From Lachnospiraceae bacterium (lineage in GTDB: Bacteria > Bacillota > Clostridia > Lachnospirales > Lachnospiraceae), in the NCBI GenBank assembly GCA_015056885.1, contig SVFL01000033.1, forward strand, positions 1 through 32,721: a stretch of DNA of 32,721 nt. The letters run 5' to 3'. The notes beneath the pieces are model-generated. The model did no database searches, had not been told where the DNA came from, and saw only the letters and a list, made by a program, of their open reading frames with translations. Each line of letters begins with the position of its first letter. Positions within the stretch are counted from its first letter, which is position 1. Positions 8,659 to 15,075 of the stretch are shown here, piece by piece. The position numbers and the translations under genes were made by a program.

Positions 8659-9315
8659 CTACTTAAAATAATCAAGCTTGCGCTCAATAAAATTAAACAA
8701 CAGGGTCAAAATTCCTACAAACAACAGGTAAAAAACACCGGTGTAGAACAAAGGCCAGGTGATACCGTCTGATTTCATGAAGGCATATCCTGCATGAGTC
8801 AGCTCATAGGCTGCAATGATACGCGCCAGAGAGGTATCCTTTACCAAAGTGATAATCTCGTTGGACATAGGCGGAACTACCCGCTTAATCATCTGGAGCA
8901 ACGTAATCTTGAAGAAAATCTGGCTCTTGGTCATGCCCAGAACCTCTCCTGCCTCCCGCTGCCCGGCGGGCACACTTTCAATGCCGCCGCGGAAAATAAC
9001 AGAAAAATAGCAGGCATAATTCAAGGAGAATGCTACCACCGTAGCGGTCAGTCTTCCGGCCTCGCTACCGCCCCAGATATTATTGCCAAGCCACAGACCC
9101 GGACCGTAGAAAATAATAATCAACTGAAGCATCAGCGGTGTACCGCGCACTACCCACACCAGAAACTGCATCAGCCCCTTGAGCGGTTTAAACTTGCTCA
9201 TGGATGCAAATGCCAGTACCAGTCCCAAAGGCAAAGCACACACCAAAGTCAATATGAATATCTGAAACGTGGACAACAGTCCATCCAACAATGATTGGGT
9301 AACAGTCCAAAACAT
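8659..9315 (-). CDS. Polar amino-acid ABC transporter permease
   Basis: 218-aa inner-membrane permease of the HisMQ/GlnP type with about five helices. The cytoplasmic EAA motif that contacts the ATPase reads AGEVLGMTKSQIFFKITLLQ (about 137-156), and the typical VVRGTPLMLQL stretch follows the second helix. AAGGAG lies seven bases before the ATG. Only one permease is present, so it probably forms a homodimer. It lies between the binding-protein and ATPase genes. Confidence 0.95.
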   Translation of the reverse strand: MFWTVTQSLLDGLLSTFQIFILTLVCALPLGLVLAFASMSKFKPLKGLMQFLVWVVRGTPLMLQLIIIFYGPGLWLGNNIWGGSEAGRLTATVVAFSLNYACYFSVIFRGGIESVPAGQREAGEVLGMTKSQIFFKITLLQMIKRVVPPMSNEIITLVKDTSLARIIAAYELTHAGYAFMKSDGITWPLFYTGVFYLLFVGILTLLFNFIERKLDYFK

Positions 9316-9378
9316 AACCGGTCTCCTTACAGAAATTCTTCTTAGGTAAATTACTTTAAACTTTTTCTGCCCTTAATC

Positions 9379-10167
9379 TTATTCAGCAGGTACTACAACT
9401 ACCTGTGCATTGTTACAATATGCATTGGTGCAATCCATAGCAGCCTTTACCTCATCGGTCAAAGTCATACCGTTCCAAACTACATCAATGTTCTTGGAAT
9501 CCAGCTCCATAGCCTTGTTATCCCAGTCAATTACGATAAACTCAGCCTCTACACCAAGCTTCTCAGCTACCTTGCGAGCCATGTCTGCATCAAAGCCAAT
9601 CCATTCACCATTCTCACCGGGATAATCCATCGGCTTAAAATCAGTAATTCCTACAATCAAAGTACCCTTGCCCTGAATATATGCCACATCACTCTCTGCT
9701 GCAGCTGTATACTCACAAGCAGCCTGCTCAAGAAGAGACTCATGTACACCATACTTCTTAGCGATCTCCAGCATAGAGCCGTCTGCATAAGACTCAGCAA
9801 GCACTGCATTGATATAAGAAACCAAATCAGAGCCCTTTCTGCATCCGATACCGTACTCCTCCTTGGTCAGCTCCTCACCAAGCGTCAGGTTAGGATAGCT
9901 TGTACCCTCACCAATCATGGCACCTGCCATCAAAAGGTCAATAATTGCAGCGTCAGAAGTACCGGAAGCAACCTCCATCAAAGCATCTGCCTGAGCTGCT
10001 ACGGAATTGTACTCAAATCCCTTTTCCTGTGCTACCGCCTCACCTGCAGAACCTGCCTCTACTGCATAAACAAGTGGTTTATTACTTGCAGTCTCACTGC
10101 CGCATCCGGTCAAAACAGCACCCATTAACATTGTTGCTCCTAAAAGCATTGCAATTTTCTTTTTCAT
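9379..10167 (-). CDS. Circularly permuted amino-acid-binding lipoprotein (SBP_bac_3 family)
   Basis: 262-aa lipoprotein. The signal peptide ends in lipobox LTGC (Cys22). In family members such as GlnH, lobe I comes first (strand LVVGITD, GFDVDL, then NVDLALAGITITDE) and lobe II follows (KVVAVKSGT ... EYGIAFPKGS ... LRENGTYNEIYKKW). Here the order is reversed: residues 31-145 are lobe II plus the C-terminal helices (LVYAVEAGSAGEA, EEYGIGCRKGSD, ADGSMLEIAKKYG), residues 146-160 are a short linker, and residues 161-262 are lobe I (GTLIVGITDFKPMDY, GFDADMARKVAEKLG, NIDVVWNGMTLTDE, ending VVVVPAE). The frame is open throughout. Start taken at the ATG at 10167; GGAGGA lies at the right distance, and the in-frame TTG at 10179 overlaps that ribosome site. 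First gene of the amino-acid ABC operon. Confidence 0.9.
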   Translation of the reverse strand: MKKKIAMLLGATMLMGAVLTGCGSETASNKPLVYAVEAGSAGEAVAQEKGFEYNSVAAQADALMEVASGTSDAAIIDLLMAGAMIGEGTSYPNLTLGEELTKEEYGIGCRKGSDLVSYINAVLAESYADGSMLEIAKKYGVHESLLEQAACEYTAAAESDVAYIQGKGTLIVGITDFKPMDYPGENGEWIGFDADMARKVAEKLGVEAEFIVIDWDNKAMELDSKNIDVVWNGMTLTDEVKAAMDCTNAYCNNAQVVVVPAE

Positions 10168-10207
10168 AATTTCCTCCAAAAAGATATGTATTTTTAATCA
10201 CCTAGGA

Positions 10208-10236
10208 ATTTTACCATAGTAATCAGGCAAAGTAAA
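10208..10236 (-). promoter_or_regulatory. Promoter of the amino-acid ABC operon
   Basis: On the minus strand TTTACT (10231-10236) and TAAAAT (10208-10213) are separated by 17 bp. A TGG before the -10 gives an extended -10 element. It lies 41 bp upstream of the lipoprotein start. Confidence 0.6.
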
Positions 10237-10271
10237 GGGGGGAAAGTCCTCAAATATGCATAAAATAAGCC

Positions 10272-10300
10272 TTTACAAAGCCTCCATTTCTCTTTAGAAT
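10272..10300 (+). promoter_or_regulatory. Promoter of the NhaC gene
   Basis: TTTACA (10272-10277) and TAGAAT (10295-10300) with exactly 17 bp between them, 36 bp before the nhaC ATG. The promoter is divergent from the amino-acid ABC promoter, with 35 bp between the two. Confidence 0.6.
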
Positions 10301-10335
10301 AGAAATCAGAATAAATAATAAGTGAGGTACAAAGG

Positions 10336-11988
10336 ATGAAAAAACTTAGCACCCAAAAACTTTTGATGAGCTTCCTGACACTGATTGTTTTAATCCTTGT
10401 AGTGGTTGCATTTCATACCACAGGAACCATCGAAGACCCGGAGAATTACAAACCTCATGTGTACTCTTCTGCATGGGCACTTCTACCTCCGGTAATTGCA
10501 ATTGTTCTGGCACTGATTACCAAGGAAGTATATTCTTCCCTGTTCGTAGGTATTTTAGCCGGCGGACTTCTCTATTCCAACTTCAATCTGGAATTGATGA
10601 TTAACACTATCTTTTTCAACGAAAATGGCGGTATGGTTTCCAAGCTGGCGGACAGCTGGAACGTAGGTATTTTGATTTTCCTTGTGGTTCTGGGCGCTTT
10701 GGTAGCTCTCATGAACAAGGCCGGTGGCTCTACCTCCTTTGGCAAATGGGCATCCTCCAAAATCAAAAACCGTGTAGGCGCACAGCTTGCTACCGTAGGA
10801 CTGGGCTCATTAATTTTCGTGGACGATTACTTTAACTGCCTGACCGTGGGTAGTGTTATGCGTCCCGTAACAGACAAGCACAAGGTCTCTAGAGCCAAGC
10901 TGGCATATATCATCGATGCAACCGCAGCTCCTGTGTGTATTATTGCACCTATCAGTTCCTGGGCTGCAGCGGTTACCTCCTCTGTTCCCGAGGATTCCGG
11001 CATCAATGGATTTACCACCTTCCTTCAGACCATTCCCTGTAACTACTATGCATTGTTCACCATTGTAGCAATGTTGTTCCTTATCATTGCAAAGGTAGAT
11101 TTTGGCTCCATGAAAAAACATGAAATAAATGCTTTAAACGGCGATTTATTTACTACTTCTGAACGTCCTTATGACGAATCCAATGAAATGCCCACCGATT
11201 CTAAGGGCAAAATTATTGATTTGGTACTTCCTGTAGCCGTATTGATTATTGCATGCATTTTCTCCATGCTTTACACCGGTGGCTTTATGAGCGGTACAGG
11301 TTTTGTGGACGCGTTCGCTAATTCCGATGCTTCCGTGGGTCTGGTAATGGGCTCCGTGATTGCATTGATTTTCACATTTTTCTTCTATATGTTTAGAGAA
11401 GTGTTGACCTTTGATGAATTTATGTCCTGTCTCCCTGAGGGCTTCAAGGCCATGGTTTCTCCCATCTTGATTCTAACCTTCGCATGGACCCTTTCCGGCG
11501 TAACCGGACTTTTGGGTGCAGATGTATATGTGGCGGAGCTGGTTGGCAGCTCTGCGACCGTTTTGCAAAGCCTGTTGCCTGCAATCATTTTCCTTGTAGC
11601 TGTAGGACTAGCATTTGCAACCGGTACCTCCTGGGGAACCTTCGGAATCCTGATTCCTATTGTGTTGGGTGTATTCCCCGAAGGCAACATGATGGTTATT
11701 TCCATTGCAGCATGTCTTGCAGGTGCTGTATGCGGAGACCACTGTTCTCCCATCTCCGATACCACCATTCTGGCATCCGCAGGCGCAAGATGTCACCATG
11801 TGAATCACGTATCCACTCAGCTCCCTTATGCGCTGCTGGTAGCTTCCGTTTCCTTCGTGGCTTACGTGATTGCCGGAATTTCCAGAAACGGCTGGATTGG
11901 ACTGATTGGCGGTCTGGTGGTACTGATTGCAACCTTAGTCGGTGTGGCACAGTATTCCAAAAAGCAGACCACTAAAACAACCAAATAG
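10336..11988 (+). CDS. nhaC: Na+/H+ antiporter, NhaC family
   Basis: 550-aa polytopic membrane protein with about 11-12 hydrophobic segments. It has features typical of the NhaC family: LGALVALMNKAGGS, FVDDYFNCLTVGSVMRPVTDKHKVSRAKLAYIID across two lines of the fold, the ICIIAPISSWAAAV-like stretch (VCIIAPISSWAAAV), FATGTSWGTFGILIPIV, and GDHCSPISDTTILAS near the C-terminus. It probably exchanges Na+ for H+ across the membrane, although some members of the wider family exchange organic acids. GAGG lies eight bases before the ATG. It is a single-gene plus-strand unit that ends at a terminator shared with the convergent sigma operon. Confidence 0.9.
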   Translation: MKKLSTQKLLMSFLTLIVLILVVVAFHTTGTIEDPENYKPHVYSSAWALLPPVIAIVLALITKEVYSSLFVGILAGGLLYSNFNLELMINTIFFNENGGMVSKLADSWNVGILIFLVVLGALVALMNKAGGSTSFGKWASSKIKNRVGAQLATVGLGSLIFVDDYFNCLTVGSVMRPVTDKHKVSRAKLAYIIDATAAPVCIIAPISSWAAAVTSSVPEDSGINGFTTFLQTIPCNYYALFTIVAMLFLIIAKVDFGSMKKHEINALNGDLFTTSERPYDESNEMPTDSKGKIIDLVLPVAVLIIACIFSMLYTGGFMSGTGFVDAFANSDASVGLVMGSVIALIFTFFFYMFREVLTFDEFMSCLPEGFKAMVSPILILTFAWTLSGVTGLLGADVYVAELVGSSATVLQSLLPAIIFLVAVGLAFATGTSWGTFGILIPIVLGVFPEGNMMVISIAACLAGAVCGDHCSPISDTTILASAGARCHHVNHVSTQLPYALLVASVSFVAYVIAGISRNGWIGLIGGLVVLIATLVGVAQYSKKQTTKTTK

Positions 11989-11993
11989 CGGAC

Positions 11994-12027
11994 AAAAACG
12001 GGCTCCCATCTTAACGATTGGGAGCCC
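11994..12027. terminator. Bidirectional terminator between nhaC and the sigma operon
   Basis: Arms GGGCTCCCA (12000-12008) and TGGGAGCCC (12019-12027) are perfect. Five As at 11994-11998 give the T-run on the minus strand; a weaker T-rich tail follows on the plus strand. It lies between two convergent stop codons. Confidence 0.85.
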
Positions 12028-12040
12028 TTCCTAATTTCTG

Positions 12041-13027
12041 TTAATTTACCCGCACCTCTTCCGGAACCACATACCTTTTCTCTTTTACCTCTGTTCCATC
12101 GTAATAAGTAACAATTGTCGTGCCTTTATCTGCACTTAATTCCAAATCTTTATAAGGATAATCTGCAAGTTCCGTATAAACAATCGTTTCCGGCAATCCG
12201 TAAACAGAATCATGTTGACTCTTATAGTAATAAAAACTACATTCTTTAATCAGTTCCTCGTCATGCTCATTCAAATAAGTTGTCACATAAAACATATTAT
12301 AGCCAATCTCCACCCAGTGATTTTGAGTTACTTCTGCCACAATATCTCTTGTGTAATCGCAGCTCCAGCCACTGACACTTCCATCCGGATTATAGTTTAC
12401 ATCCTTCAGATAAATCGTATATCCCTCAACACCGGTATAAGCCTCCTGCCTCTCGTCAAAATCTTTAGGAAGCAATTTCTTGTCTACCTTTTTTAAAGAA
12501 CTCGAATGCATCATAGCCGTATAAATATAGGTGATCTGGTTCTCTCCGGTCAGCATGGCATACTCAAAATTATCCCAATATCCATCCTGAGCAACATAAA
12601 CAGGGTAAGGATAACGACCTTCCTCATCCCGAAGAAGCGTGCGAACCTGGGAACCATATTGTTTCCTCACATCCTCCAGGCGACGAATCTCTGCCTGATA
12701 ATCCTCCTCATTATAGGTACACTGTAAATATACCTCCTGTGTAGGCACATTCCATGTATCCTGATATGAGAAATAAAAATCCGTATCGGAGGCACTCTCC
12801 GGCAATTCCTCCGGGAACACAATATAAGCCGTTTTGGCGTTTTCATACTTGGTAAGCATCTCCTCATACCGGCTGATATCCTTCACCTTTTCCGGCGGCC
12901 CGCCAAACGCAAAAAATAACATAAAGATTAAAAACAATGCATGTAAAGTAATAATGCCGACAATGGCGCCAATACCAATTCCAATCCACATCTTCTTTTT
13001 TGAACTTTTATCCATTTTGCTTTTCAT
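12041..13027 (-). CDS. Membrane-anchored protein of unknown function in the ECF sigma operon
   Basis: I do not recognise the family. 328 aa: a short basic cytoplasmic tail (KSSKKK), one strong membrane helix (about 14-41) and a hydrophilic domain of about 285 residues outside the membrane. That domain is rich in Tyr and acidic residues, with repeated strand-like segments (TAYIVFPEEL, GYTIYLKDVNYNPDGSVSG, SFYYYKSQHDSVYG, GTTIVTYYDGTEVKEKRYVVPEE), which suggests a beta-rich extracellular domain. Fourth gene of the sigma operon, 18 bp after the second zinc-finger protein and followed by a terminator. It could sense the signal for the sigma switch or be an effector; nothing in the sequence decides. 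Confidence 0.75.
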   Translation of the reverse strand: MKSKMDKSSKKKMWIGIGIGAIVGIITLHALFLIFMLFFAFGGPPEKVKDISRYEEMLTKYENAKTAYIVFPEELPESASDTDFYFSYQDTWNVPTQEVYLQCTYNEEDYQAEIRRLEDVRKQYGSQVRTLLRDEEGRYPYPVYVAQDGYWDNFEYAMLTGENQITYIYTAMMHSSSLKKVDKKLLPKDFDERQEAYTGVEGYTIYLKDVNYNPDGSVSGWSCDYTRDIVAEVTQNHWVEIGYNMFYVTTYLNEHDEELIKECSFYYYKSQHDSVYGLPETIVYTELADYPYKDLELSADKGTTIVTYYDGTEVKEKRYVVPEEVRVN

Positions 13028-13045
13028 AATAACTTCATTCTCCCC

Positions 13046-13405
13046 TTACCCAAAATAGCTGTAAAACATCATTTCAAAATAGGACTTCACCGACGCAATT
13101 AAATACCACAATAGCAAAAGCACAACCGGTGAAATCAATCCTATCACACCGCCCACCATATAATAGCGCATATTTTTCAATTTCCGCACAAAGCTTCTCC
13201 CCCTGGAAAGCTCCTGTTCTTCCTCCAACCTGCGCTGCTGCATTATTTCCGCATGCCGTTCTTTGCACGCAGGACACTCCTCCAAATGCTCCTGTATCAT
13301 TGCTGCCACATTGTCTGCGGTCAATCCATCACAATAGGAAACAAGTAAATCCTGAATGATGCCACAACTGATTTGAGCATTTGTATTATAATCTGTTTGC
13401 TGCAT
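13046..13405 (-). CDS. Zinc-finger (ZAS-type) membrane protein, putative anti-sigma factor 2
   Basis: 119 aa. The N-terminal half has the zf-HC2 anti-sigma layout: a helix with an acidic tail (IIQDLLVSYCDGLT), then His40-x3-Cys44-x2-Cys47 (HLEECPAC), which would hold zinc and clamp a sigma factor. A charged linker (52-75) leads to one membrane helix (about 83-105) and a short aromatic outer tail. It is the second ZAS protein in the operon, 12 bp after the first. The two could form a heterodimer, or one could bind a second sigma factor. Confidence 0.8.
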   Translation of the reverse strand: MQQTDYNTNAQISCGIIQDLLVSYCDGLTADNVAAMIQEHLEECPACKERHAEIMQQRRLEEEQELSRGRSFVRKLKNMRYYMVGGVIGLISPVVLLLLWYLIASVKSYFEMMFYSYFG

Positions 13406-13417
13406 CTTCTCTCCTCC

Positions 13418-13810
13418 TTACACTCCCATCAAATATAAAAAAGTATAAAGCACAAGTCCTGCCATCAATCCTGCATATGCGAGCACACCTGCCACTACCC
13501 AAAGAATTTTATATTGATACCACTTCTTAGGAGCAACCATCTGTACCGGTTGTTCCATAGGCTGTTCGATAGGATTTCCTACAGAATTTTTTATGGGATT
13601 TCTTATTGGATTTTCTACAGGTGACCTCTCTACATCGGCCTCTGCCTCATGCATCCAGTCTGCACTCATAAATTCAAAAACTTCCCTGCATTCCGCACAG
13701 ATTTCCATATGTTCTGTGACAAATACATTACTCTCCTGCCCGGTTCTCTGCTCGATGTATAATGGGAGCAGTTCAAGGACAATATCACAATCACTGACTT
13801 TTCTATTCAT
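13418..13810 (-). CDS. Zinc-finger (ZAS-type) membrane protein, putative anti-sigma factor 1
   Basis: 130 aa. Residues 6-50 resemble a zf-HC2 anti-sigma domain, with His34-x3-Cys38-x2-Cys41 (HMEICAEC) following the LELLPLYIE helix. A linker of low complexity (64-90) repeats NPI/QP units (ENPIRNPIKN, GNPIEQPMEQPV), and one membrane helix follows (about 101-128). Its start codon overlaps the end of the sigma gene by 8 bp, the usual coupling of a sigma factor with its inhibitor, so this is the best candidate for the cognate anti-sigma factor. The repeat linker may vary in length between strains. Confidence 0.82.
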   Translation of the reverse strand: MNRKVSDCDIVLELLPLYIEQRTGQESNVFVTEHMEICAECREVFEFMSADWMHEAEADVERSPVENPIRNPIKNSVGNPIEQPMEQPVQMVAPKKWYQYKILWVVAGVLAYAGLMAGLVLYTFLYLMGV

Positions 13811-14294
13811 CTTTGTCCAGCTCCTTTCCCAATACCTGTTTACCTCTGTAAAAGGTTACCCTCGCCCAGTTCTCCGTCTTACCCAGAATCTCACCAATCT
13901 CCTTGAAACTCAGTTCTCCGGACAATCTAAGCATCAACACATCCTTCGTAGGACTCTCCATTTTCTGAATCTTTTTGTAAATTAAAAGTTTCTGCTCGTT
14001 GGATATGTATTCCCGTTCAATCTGTTGCTCCATGGCAACTTCAACGGCGGCATCCATGGATACTTCTTTTCTGCGATTCTTCTTATCCAGATGTTGATAA
14101 AAAGTATACTTGGCAATCTGACACAGCCACGTGGACATCTTACATTCCTCACGAAACTGCTTGGCATTCTTAATCGCGCGATAAAAAGTCTCCTGAGTCA
14201 ACTCTTCCGCCAAATCATAATTGCCTCCCGTAATGGTTATCAGATAACCATACACGGTCTGATAATACTCTTCGCAGACACGCTTCATATCCAT
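13803..14294 (-). CDS. ECF-type RNA polymerase sigma factor (sigma-70 family)
   Basis: 163 aa. Region 2 (about 8-70) includes YLITITGGNYDLAEELTQET and STWLCQIAKYTFYQHL; region 4 (about 110-158) includes the helix-turn-helix LSFKEIGEILGKTENWARV. Region 3 is absent, as in ECF factors. Start taken at the ATG at 14294, preceded by AAGGAGGT; a TTG at 14324 lies upstream of that site and is unlikely. First gene of a four-gene operon with two anti-sigma-like proteins and a membrane protein. A promoter-like TGTAAC/CGGA pair upstream could be self-regulated. Confidence 0.93.
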   Translation of the reverse strand: MDMKRVCEEYYQTVYGYLITITGGNYDLAEELTQETFYRAIKNAKQFREECKMSTWLCQIAKYTFYQHLDKKNRRKEVSMDAAVEVAMEQQIEREYISNEQKLLIYKKIQKMESPTKDVLMLRLSGELSFKEIGEILGKTENWARVTFYRGKQVLGKELDKDE

Positions 14295-14363
14295 GGTCTC
14301 ACCTCCTTTTCCTGTATTTTGCAAGATATTTCTCTTGTGTTTTATGCTTTTACAATAGATATG

Positions 14364-14388
14364 TCCGATGAAATTTCAATTCGTTACA
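14364..14388 (-). promoter_or_regulatory. Candidate self-regulated ECF promoter
   Basis: On the minus strand TGTAAC (complement of 14383-14388) is followed after 15 bp by CGGA (complement of 14364-14367), 70-95 bp before the sigma start codon. ECF promoters commonly have an AAC-containing -35 and a CGT-like -10 about 16 bp apart. This is a resemblance only. Confidence 0.35.
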
Positions 14389-14493
14389 AAATTTTACAAA
14401 AAATTTTTCCTACATTGTGTTGCTAATGAATACGTTATCACGAAAGCAAACGTGCAACTTGGGCTTGAGCAAATTTTGTGTCATCTAAACGCC

Positions 14494-14743
14494 TGGGGCA
14501 TATACAGATTTTTTGCTTCAAAATACCCCAAATCAGTACTTTTTCCATGAATAATCACATGTTTTGAAGTGCCCTTGGGCATATACAGAAAAAACGAGTG
14601 CTGATGCCCCAAATATAGGAAGAATCCGGGTATTTTCAAGGGATTTTTACGCATATGCCCAAGAGCACCTGTAATTCCGGTTTTTTGCTAAGAAATAGAG
14701 AGGTTTTGGGGCACTGCGCTTAGATTTTTCTGTATATGCCCAA
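14494..14743. repeat. Four copies of a ~40-bp palindromic repeat in nested inverted order
   Basis: Copies at 14494-14531 (+), 14574-14613 (+), 14625-14663 (-) and 14704-14743 (-). Each begins with a variant of TTGGGCATATACAG followed by an A/T run, and ends near TGCCCCAAA or TACCCCAAA, so each is itself an imperfect hairpin. The outer pair share 12 perfect bases (GGGCATATACAG / CTGTATATGCCC). The inner pair can form an 18-bp stem with one mismatch (GTGCCCTTGGGCATAT with its partner). No open frame, transposase or clear promoter is present. The rest of the 14295-15011 gap holds the candidate ECF promoter, the inverted repeat at 14884-14906 and nothing else I can name. Confidence 0.75.
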
Positions 14744-14875
14744 TTCTAATATTGATGTATTTCCCATTACCTCCAAAATTCAGCCTCTTCGCATCTGTCA
14801 TACTTCGCACTTATGATTTTATCGGTAACGCGCCAGGAAAAGAAAATACTCACTTCGTTTGTGCTTTTTTTTGTT

Positions 14876-14935
14876 GGATTCATACAATTGAACTGCGTTC
14901 AATTGTCATCGCTCGCAAAACAGCTCGCTCAATCC
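14876..14935. repeat. Inverted-repeat element bounded by GGATT/AATCC
   Basis: A perfect 10-bp inverted repeat, ACAATTGAAC-TGC-GTTCAATTGT (14884-14906), lies inside outer ends GGATT (14876-14880) and AATCC (14931-14935). It also contains a direct repeat GCTCGC-AAAACA-GCTCGC. It could be a structured RNA or the remnant of a small element. A run of eight Ts lies just to the left. No coding potential is seen. Confidence 0.45.
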
Positions 14936-15011
14936 TAATTTGTATTTCCTATTGATTATATACTCTTCTTATCAGTAACACAATTCCGAAAAGGGACAAT
15001 TTCCCGGCAAC

Positions 15012-15039
15012 AAAAACGCCCCGGATCCACTCCGAGGCG
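15012..15039 (-). terminator. Intrinsic terminator of the FtsX/LolD-type ABC operon
   Basis: Arms CGCCCCGGA (15017-15025) and TCCGAGGCG (15031-15039) pair with one mismatch; five Ts follow on the minus strand. It lies 37 bp after the permease stop. Confidence 0.8.
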
Positions 15040-15075
15040 CAAAAATGTCATAGCTACAGCCCAATTCAGTTCTAT

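Noticed and set aside
9379..10167. The idea that the amino-acid-binding gene is a frameshifted or truncated pair of genes
   Set aside because: The frame is open from signal peptide to stop, each lobe occurs once and complete, and the flanking spacers are too short to hold leftover halves.
14494..14743. A CRISPR array
   Set aside because: The copies are in both orientations, are imperfect, have irregular spacing and there are no cas genes.
14752..14955. A possible 67-codon gene in the gap before the ABC operon
   Set aside because: It has no ribosome site, crosses the inverted-repeat element, and its composition is unlike the neighbouring proteins.
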